A DNA stretch of 64,000 bases from Spongilla lacustris (lineage: Eukaryota; Porifera; Demospongiae; Spongillida; Spongillidae): assembly GCA_949361645.1 (NCBI GenBank), contig OX442434.1, positions 3,412,788 to 3,476,787 of the forward strand, in the 5' to 3' direction. Positions within the stretch are counted from its first letter, which is position 1. Each line of letters opens with the position of its first letter. The notes under the pieces are model-generated. The model saw nothing but the letters and a program-made list of their open reading frames with translations, had not been told where the DNA came from and ran no database searches. Below, piece by piece: positions 56,291-64,000 of this stretch. A program made the translations under genes and the position numbers.

Positions 56291-56887
56291 AACTTTGAAT
56301 GTATGTGTACCCCACATTTCTTTCTTTTAAAATTTTTTTTTGATTCCAAGCAATTTATTCTGTTTGATAACGTATCTACCATTAATAACCCAGTGGCAGA
56401 TCCAAGGGGGAGGGGGGGGGGGGGGTACACATACGTGTACATGTATGACTATGTGTACGGGTACATATTAATGCAAACGCAGAGATATAGCTACGGCACT
56501 GCAGAAATGGCCTACACGTACGTCTACGTACATAATAATATATACATGGGTCGGGCCAAGTATGAATATGATGGATTGAATCTAGACTTTTATTGCATGA
56601 CGTAATAACATTCGTCTCCACAAAATAGAAGTACTGGAAAAGGTTCAATTTTGGTATTTTACATTATAACCTCAACTTATTTTTCATGCAATCATAGATG
56701 CTGTTATGTACTTGTAAGGGGTTACAAGTGTACAATTTATTATAGCTAGAGATTTTTACACTATTCTTTCGTTCAATGATGTTGAAGTAGAAAAAAAGTG
56801 AATGCAAAGATAAAAATGAATACAAAGAAACAAGGAATGCAGAGAAACAACATGTAGGACACTTCAGTCGAAATTCACAGCTGTCCG
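56291..56887. other. Spacer with a poly-G transposon-end-like site
   Basis: GTGGCAGATCCAAGGGGGAG followed by poly-G (56391-56426) resembles ends of animal hAT-like elements, as at 60006-60030. No coding sequence was recognised. Confidence 0.35.
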
Positions 56888-57673
56888 AATCTATCATTAC
56901 CCATCAGTGCTACAATCATATCATCTCTAAATGGAATGTAGCTTCGGGCCATGCTTTGTCGGTAGCCTTAGTTTCATGTCACAACTTTAGGATGATGAAC
57001 CTTGCAGTTGGATCATGTAGAAAATCTATCCGTGGGGCCTTGTCAAATCCTAATGGAGGGATAGCATCCATCCCAGTGAAGAAACTTAATATGTATTAAG
57101 TGGAACACCCATTGGATAGTTTTCCATCTAGAAGGAACCAGGAAAAGATTGGTGATGACATGGTGTGACGTCATTCTCAATAGTACCATCAGCATCATCT
57201 AAAAACCGTCCAAATAGTCCAAATCTTGTTCTGTTGAAGTCTTGGAAAAAATTGGTTTCACAGCTGACCTTCTATCATCTTGGTGGTGGTGGCTAACCTG
57301 CATGAACCTTGTGACAAGTGTAAACAAATAATTGCTTCATTTGTTGAGGGTAGAGTGATACTGAATAATGTTCATTTAATGTTTTCAAACCCTCTATAAA
57401 TTGGTCCATAGCTGCTTTAACTTTAATCATACAATGATAGTCCACCAGGTACACTCTTATTTATTTTTTATCAGCAACAGTTGGGATTCTTCTATATCCT
57501 ATTTCACATAAAGCATTAGCTGCATTATTTAACTGAAAAGAATGGGAAAAAAAGGAAATGATTACCGTTTTTGCATCCCTGAGAAGATCAACATTAGAAG
57601 AATTCTGTGCAAAAAAAAGTAGCAGTTGTAACATTAAAAGGTCAGCAACTGCACATAGCCATGTATACCTCAT
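56888..57673 (-). pseudogene. HECT ubiquitin-ligase-like pseudogene, copy A
   Basis: Minus-strand pieces in HECT order: an upstream segment (57673-57461, QLNNAANALCEIGYRRIPTV), VKAAMDQFIEGLKTLNEHYS (about 57425-57300), DDADGTIENDVTP (about 57180), then the C-lobe signature FFTGMDAIPPLGFDKAPRID (about 57089-57030). The end is degraded (MKLRLPTKHGPK, then RDDMIVALMGNDRFG) and needs frame changes. The catalytic Cys region, usually TC followed by L-x-LP, is scrambled by frameshifts. HECT enzymes transfer ubiquitin through that Cys, so this copy should be dead. It resembles G2E3-like HECT proteins that are amplified in invertebrates. Confidence 0.55.
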
Positions 57674-58435
57674 TTACACACCCTGCTTCACTGGAAATAT
57701 TTACGTCAGACACCTAGTTTTGAAATGTTTCTAGTCAATTTCAACATGTCAGAACTACACACATTAATATTCACCTTTATAAAACATCAAGAGTGACACA
57801 AAAATAACCTTTTCCATATAAAGATAACCACCATATGAATTATGTTATTAGTTTCTACACTTCATGTATCGGTACATGGAAGATAAATTTATGGTATCAT
57901 ATTGATCCAAAAGCATTGTACAATCTGATTTAAGTTGGTATGACATACATACTTATACAGTCGACTTGTCTACATACCTTGTACCAGATTGTTCACAACT
58001 TTGTATGACATATAACAGTCTGGGTCAATAAATAGAATTATGATGTGTACACAGCCAGAAGTATACAGCCTGATTCAGATCTGGTGGGGTGCCACATTCT
58101 GATCCAGGGCTGAGTAACAGTTTGAAAAGGTCCTGTTGTGAAGTTGAGTATGGCGCAATGTCATTGGAGGACCCCATTTTCTGTTGTCAGAGAGTAAGTT
58201 GTCATCTAGATGGCCAAAAAAACACCCTTGCTGCTTAAGATAAAAATGCATATGCTGTACTACAATCTTTGTGCATATATATGCAAACAATTAAAGGTGT
58301 CCTTTGTGAGGTTTTGACTTGGGTGGACTCAGAAGAGATCTCTTCGTCAAAGCAGCATTGCTGCAAGGTTGTACTTAACCTGCACATATAATATAATTGT
58401 TAATAGTTTATGGTTCCAAGAAAATGACAGAGAAT
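57674..58435. other. Region between HECT-like copies
   Basis: Possibly further remnants of the same gene (58290-58075 minus has a short frame with DDNLLSDNRKWGPPMTLRHT). No domain was recognised and no repeat structure was seen. Confidence 0.35.
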
Positions 58436-59340
58436 TAATTTGAAGAGTTATTTGGTGCTGATTATAAGCAGCAAATGCATTACCTGAGATGCCAACAATC
58501 ATCAATAGCAACAAGCATTTCTGACAGCTGGACTGATAGACTATTAATAAAGTTGGTATGGATCAATTCATAGAGGGATTAAAAACATTAGTGTGCATTG
58601 TTCTTTCACATTTAATCCACAACAATTGAAATGATATTTTGTTTACATATGTTGCATATTTATAAATATAAAAAAATGCATTACAGAGAGAGATATATGT
58701 ACAAGGTACAGAATATGTAATACACACAACACTTATATCACACTACAGTTAATTAAATTTTAAGATGGGAGCCACCTGGAGAGGATTGCCGTTGCATTCG
58801 CTCTCACCAAATGCAGGTTGAGCCTACTGTACAGCTCAGACAGCACAGCTGATTTTGTTTTGCCCGACATTATGGCAAGACGGGAGGCAAGCATTTTTTA
58901 AAAACGAATCTATAGTTTCAATAATTTTTGTGGAGGTTAGTCCCATCTTGTATTGTTCATGCAAGGAATTAATTTTTTAATCTTCATATTAGCAGTTGAA
59001 GTGGAATTTAGTTTAACACAACGAGATTTAGAAGAGCAAGCATATTTTCTATTTGAACAGATTTTAATTAGGCAAATGGTAAGGTACATGTGCATACGTG
59101 TTACCAATATTCAGTTGGTTCCTTCCAGATGGAAAATTGCCCCACGGGCATTTCACCCAGTCAATTTTACGTTTCTTCACAGGGATGGATGCAATCCCTG
59201 CTTTTTGATTTGTCAAGGCACCATATACATATCTTTCATACATGACCCAATGAATTGAAGTCATATGTATAGGAAACGATGGATTGAACAGTTGCAAGAG
59301 TGCATTTCAAATGTTTTTGAGTGGGTTATTCTTTACTCTG
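58436..59340 (+). pseudogene. HECT-like pseudogene, copy C, interrupted by an insertion
   Basis: The plus strand carries MDQFIEGLKTL at about 58555-58590. The homology to copy B breaks off after TTTACATATGT (about 58647), resumes at TTTTTGTGGAGGTTAGTCCC (about 58925) and continues to 59016. About 275 bp were therefore inserted, including a non-LTR retrotransposon 3' end. At 59160-59215 it shows ILRFFTGMDAIPA, the C-lobe motif of copy A, then a stop. Together with copy B it forms a large inverted duplication. Confidence 0.5.
58760..58893 (-). pseudogene. Truncated 3' end of a non-LTR retrotransposon
   Basis: The minus strand encodes LASRLAIMSGKTKSAVLSEL, YSRLNLHLVRANATAILSRW and LPS, then a stop at 58760-58762. 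It aligns with the C-terminus of the element at 62406-64000 (LASHLAISQSRPKALVVADI). It lies inside the insertion that splits HECT-like copy C. Confidence 0.75.
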
Positions 59341-59678
59341 TTCCTTAATATAGGCATCATGCATGTTCATTATGATTGTAGAGGCATAGATTATACTGCA
59401 ATACAATCTCTTGATCTAAATCTACAACAAAATAACTGGGAGTACATTTACACCAATGACTAGCCAAACAGGAATGCGATAAAAAGATGTCTTCAAGTGT
59501 TCAACATGACAGATTTCCTCAATTCCAGTTACACCTGCAAAGGCTGCAGTATTGACCTTCATCAAGGAATCCATTTAGGTTTTGATTCTTAAAGACCTTC
59601 ATGATTTCCAATTATTGTTAGACCTGAATAACAACAAACACTAAAGAGCCAAATGTACTGTATAGCTGTAAGCACACG
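59341..59678. other. Intergenic, nothing recognised
   Basis: No supported gene, repeat or transposon end. Confidence 0.5.
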
Positions 59679-59679
59679 T

Positions 59680-61009
<1,330 letters not shown>

Positions 61010-61090
<81 letters not shown>
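61010..61090 (+). repeat. (AC)n microsatellite
   Basis: About 40 CA repeats followed by degenerate ACATACATGC/ACGTACATGT sequence. Confidence 0.97.
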
Positions 61091-61091
<1 letters not shown>

Positions 61092-61232
61092 CACACACAT
61101 AAATACATACATGCATACGTACGTACATGTACATACATATAAATACACACGCAATATTAATAATCTAGGCACCGTTACACAATGATGACTGCTCAGCGCG
61201 TGTGTACTCATAATGCCTGCACGCTCAGTTCA

Positions 61233-61289
61233 TAGTTGGGCGTAGCCCGACCATCGAGTATTGGCGGAAGGTCGGGCTACGCCCAACTA
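61233..61289. repeat. Mini-hairpin, 57 bp
   Basis: TAGTTGGGCGTAGCCCGACC at the left and GGTCGGGCTACGCCCAACTA at the right are exact complements. The loop includes GAGTATTGGCG. It belongs to the same family as 43157-43219, 24667-24701 and the decayed copy at 14920-14954. No flanking 9-bp duplication is visible here. Confidence 0.8.
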
Positions 61290-61629
61290 CCTAACCCTCA
61301 CGCCACGGTGTAGCTTTCCTCGGTGAGTCGCTGTCAGAAAGGTCCAAGTTAGAGTCGTTGTAATCTTCTGGATGAGTCGGAGATCGAAATCGAAGGCTGC
61401 ACACTTGTACTTATGCGAGGTTATTTTGAAATTGTTATGACGCTATCGCCACCTCGTCCCACTCCCCACACGTTTTGTGTTTATTTTTATTATTTATTTT
61501 TATTTATTTTTATTTTTAATTGGGAAAGAAATATTTTCGTTTTGGCACGAATCACATGCCATATCTGTATAATTGTATTCCTTATTTATTTATTTTTATT
61601 TTATTTTTTATTTTATTTTTTATTTATAG
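61290..61629. other. Intergenic, ending in a T-rich TTTAT low-complexity tract
   Basis: 61477-61625 is mostly (TTTAT)n-like sequence that abuts the 5' truncation point of the following retrotransposon. No gene was seen. Confidence 0.6.
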
Positions 61630-62123
61630 TGGGGATGTAGTTACCAGGCACAACAGGCTTCGTGATGTTTTTGCAGAGTCCTGTAGACGAGCCTGCATCG
61701 GTGTTCAAGTGGAGGCAGCACCACACTCGCCCAGCTGATGTCCTGGCCGCCAACTGGATGCTAGGGAAGCCTGCTGCCTTTGATTTTGCTTTCACATCTC
61801 CGCTTATTTCAAGTACCTTACATGAAGCGAGTGTGACAGCAGGGTCAGCAGCCTATGCTACAGAAGTGAGAAAACATCAGGCAAATGATGTGAAGTGTGC
61901 AGAACTGGGTTGGGTCTCTATTCCAGTAGTGGTAGAGACGTATGGGTGCTGGGGTACGGAGGCTAAATGGGCATTGTCACAGCTGGCCTCTCGATTAGCC
62001 ATGAGGCTCAATTGCCCAAAGTCAACAGCAACAGCATCCCTCTATGGACGACTAAGCATAACCCTTGTCCGAGCCGATGTCAGGGCACTGTTGTCCAGAG
62101 TCATCACTCTGGATGGTTATTAA
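61630..62123 (+). pseudogene. 5'-truncated non-LTR retrotransposon, endonuclease end only
   Basis: Begins in the zinc-binding region (GDVVTRHNRLRDVFAESCRR) and continues with HHTRPADVLAANWMLGKPAA and FDFAFTSPL, then YGCWGTEAKWALSQLASRLA, ending at a TAA at about 62121. It is closely similar to the copy at 18288-20139. A deletion at about 61716 removes roughly seven codons and shifts the frame between VQVEA and HHTRPADVL. The V-T core Asp is followed by FAF instead of FTV. Confidence 0.82.
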
Positions 62124-62405
62124 AGCTGAACAATACATGTAGACTTAGTGGTGTTTTGATGTGCTATTATGTCATGTGTATATTCACTATGTACGGATAA
62201 TAAATTTTATTGTGTTATAATAATAATTATATATATAATTTAAAATTATAATAATAATTTCACTGTAGTACACTATAAACTAACATACACTATAAACTAA
62301 CATATATGGCTAACAACGTTATTATTATTATTATTATTATTATTATTCTATGTATTATTATACACCACTTGAAAAACATGCAACTACTATTTCCTACATA
62401 CACAG
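62124..62405. other. Tail-to-tail 3' ends of two non-LTR copies
   Basis: AT-rich 3' sequences of the plus-strand copy (to about 62270, ATAATAATT repeats) and of the minus-strand copy ((TTA)n at 62318-62347) meet here. ACTATAAACTAACATA is repeated at 62272-62305. Confidence 0.6.
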
Positions 62406-64000
62406 TCAGGATGGATGAAGCTCTCTCGCCAGGAGTGCCCTAGCAATGGACTTCACCAGATGGAGGTTAAGCCTGCCATATATGTCTGCCACCACTAATG
62501 CCTTTGGCCTGGACTGGCTGATGGCAAGGTGGGATGCAAGCCTGGAGAATGTTCCTTGAGCAACCTCACCCCAGTTGCCATACGTTTCTACTGCCAAGGG
62601 TGTGCAGGCCCACCCTAGCTCTTGACATTTGGGGCTATTGGCCTGCAACTTCCGATTCTCTGCTACAAGTGCTGCAGCACCAACCACTTGGCATGACTCC
62701 CCCAAGATGACAGGAGTGAGTGGAGAGGTCACTGTGATGTCCATTGCTGCAGGTCTACCTCTGTCCCAACCTGTCACAAGCAAATCAGCAGGACGTTGAT
62801 GGTTGTGATCTCTTGTGAGACCATGACCCTTTTCCACTGCAACGGACAGGTGGGCTCGACAGAAGAAATCTGCAAGCACATCGCGCATCATGTTATGACG
62901 TATGACAACATCTCCCCCATGTCGACATGTTATTGCATGGTGACCTAGTGGGTCAAGGGCAGCATGGGGGCAAAATGGACAAGTTGAACGGCCTGAAGTA
63001 TCCAATCCCAGCCACCATTTAAAGACCATCTGACACTCATTAGGCTCCAGGTGCAAGCCTAGACCGGGAGAAGGGACAACAGACTGCCAGGAGCCTGCAT
63101 GGGGAGCAGAGACGGATAACAAGCGAGCCTTGTTGGGTACAGATGAGGAATTGAGCAGCGAAATAAACAGCTGGTCATCCAATCGCCGTGACAATTCTCT
63201 CTGTGGAATGGAGGGAAGAGCCAAGACTGATTCTACAGTGACTACATCCGGCTGTGAAACTCTAGAGTTAAACAGTGCAATAGCGTGCTTAAGGTGGTTG
63301 TTGTCTGGTTGGCCAATACCAGATAAAGCAAACGATGAAATGAAAGCAGCCGGTGCATGATAAGAGACCGCTCGAAACCCCAGGCCACCAAACCTCAAAC
63401 TAAGTTGTGCCTGGCTCCAGGCAGCTTGAGAAATCTCAATGGCAGTGCTCAGCATAAAGCAATTTCTCACTTCCTCATCAAAAACCTCTAGAGCATCTGA
63501 CACAAGGCTGGGGGGAGTGACCCTCGCAATGTGAACCATTCTGCAGAAGCTCCCACACATACGTAGAAGGGTAACTGCGACATGAAGGTCAACTTCAGCC
63601 ACTTCTGACAGGCCTGAAAGCAACTTTTTAGACTCAGCACACTTGTCTGCAATGAATTTAGAGCAGTACAAGTAATCTCCAATTGGTCCCCCGAGGATGT
63701 CAAGATTAGGCAAGAGTGAGCACTTTACTGTAGGGGGAAAGGATGCATTTCCTGTTCTACTAAACAGCTCACATTTTGAGAAATTGATATGGATACCCAC
63801 AGCAGGGCCCAGCTCCTCAATCAGTTGTACAGCACGAAGGACTGCTGGGCGATTGCCAGCTAGGACCCCATCATCCATATACCAGGCCTGTAGGAGTAGG
63901 TCAATGCATTCATCATCTGCATCGATACTTGATACCAACTTCTGGAGGACTAAAGAAAACAGCAAGGGACCTAGGGGGTCACCCTGCTGCACTCCGCATT
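62406..64000 (-). CDS. Non-LTR retrotransposon ORF: reverse transcriptase and restriction-like endonuclease (runs off the right edge)
   Basis: The minus-strand frame is open from the window end to TGA at 62406-62408, about 530 codons. RT motif B (GVQQGDPLGPLLFSLVLQKL), motif C (WYMDDGVLAG) and motif D (GIHINFSKCELF) are present. The C-terminal part has CPFCPHAALDPLGHHAITC, then QRPADLLVTGW and PAAMDITVTSPLTP, the zinc-knuckle plus PD-(D/E)XK endonuclease of R2/CRE-like elements, with the expected catalytic Asp residues. It differs clearly from the 18-kb copy, so it is a separate family of the same lineage. Fragments at 42505 and 58760 end in the same way. The 5' part lies outside the window. 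Confidence 0.85.
   Translation of the reverse strand, partial: CGVQQGDPLGPLLFSLVLQKLVSSIDADDECIDLLLQAWYMDDGVLAGNRPAVLRAVQLIEELGPAVGIHINFSKCELFSRTGNASFPPTVKCSLLPNLDILGGPIGDYLYCSKFIADKCAESKKLLSGLSEVAEVDLHVAVTLLRMCGSFCRMVHIARVTPPSLVSDALEVFDEEVRNCFMLSTAIEISQAAWSQAQLSLRFGGLGFRAVSYHAPAAFISSFALSGIGQPDNNHLKHAIALFNSRVSQPDVVTVESVLALPSIPQRELSRRLDDQLFISLLNSSSVPNKARLLSVSAPHAGSWQSVVPSPGLGLHLEPNECQMVFKWWLGLDTSGRSTCPFCPHAALDPLGHHAITCRHGGDVVIRHNMMRDVLADFFCRAHLSVAVEKGHGLTRDHNHQRPADLLVTGWDRGRPAAMDITVTSPLTPVILGESCQVVGAAALVAENRKLQANSPKCQELGWACTPLAVETYGNWGEVAQGTFSRLASHLAISQSRPKALVVADIYGRLNLHLVKSIARALLARELHPS

Overview
This is animal nuclear DNA from an intron-containing, AT-rich genome heavily loaded with transposons. 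GT-AG introns down to 47 nt, a many-exon calcium-binding EGF receptor gene, CACTA, pogo and hAT DNA transposons, Gypsy and DIRS retroelements and non-LTR elements with a restriction-like endonuclease all fit a marine invertebrate. A demosponge is my best guess, but the sequence alone does not prove it. No bacterial operon, rRNA, tRNA or CRISPR array was recognised.

Layout, 1-14,475: a Gypsy-type LTR retrotransposon on the minus strand runs off the left edge. Its gag is split into three pieces by two DNA transposons. An EnSpm/CACTA element (689-10060, 37-bp perfect inverted repeats, TAT target duplication) appears structurally intact. It carries two divergent multi-exon genes: a TNP2-type transposase (plus strand) and a SAM-domain protein with about 35 six-residue repeats (minus strand). 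A pogo element (10557-14218, TA duplication) carries a broken transposase with a PHD finger. Removing both insertions conceptually leaves gag in frame. 14.5-22 kb holds MITEs, a large inverted repeat with a 31-bp minisatellite, and a 5'-truncated non-LTR retrotransposon.

Layout, 22-41.7 kb: one plus-strand gene for a single-pass membrane protein with at least 37 EGF exons, nearly all exactly 123 nt and phase 1-1, followed by a transmembrane exon and a short cytoplasmic tail. The array grew by tandem duplication, including two four-exon blocks of 731 and 737 bp. Its introns have absorbed a 3.6-kb composite insertion with a palindrome array, a hAT MITE and two related foldback elements. The 5' end and signal peptide were not found.

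Layout, 41.7-64 kb: a Tc1/mariner-like MITE, a decayed DIRS-type tyrosine-recombinase retrotransposon (44.2-49.3 kb, minus) whose gag is split by a 1.1-kb palindrome-rich element, a possible unrecognised coding stretch near 50.3-51.1 kb, a plausible first exon at 55.1 kb, decayed HECT ubiquitin-ligase-like copies arranged as an inverted repeat (56-59.3 kb), long (AC)n tracts, and two convergent non-LTR copies at the right end. A family of tiny (35-63 bp) hairpins, two copies with 9-bp flanking duplications, is scattered across the window.
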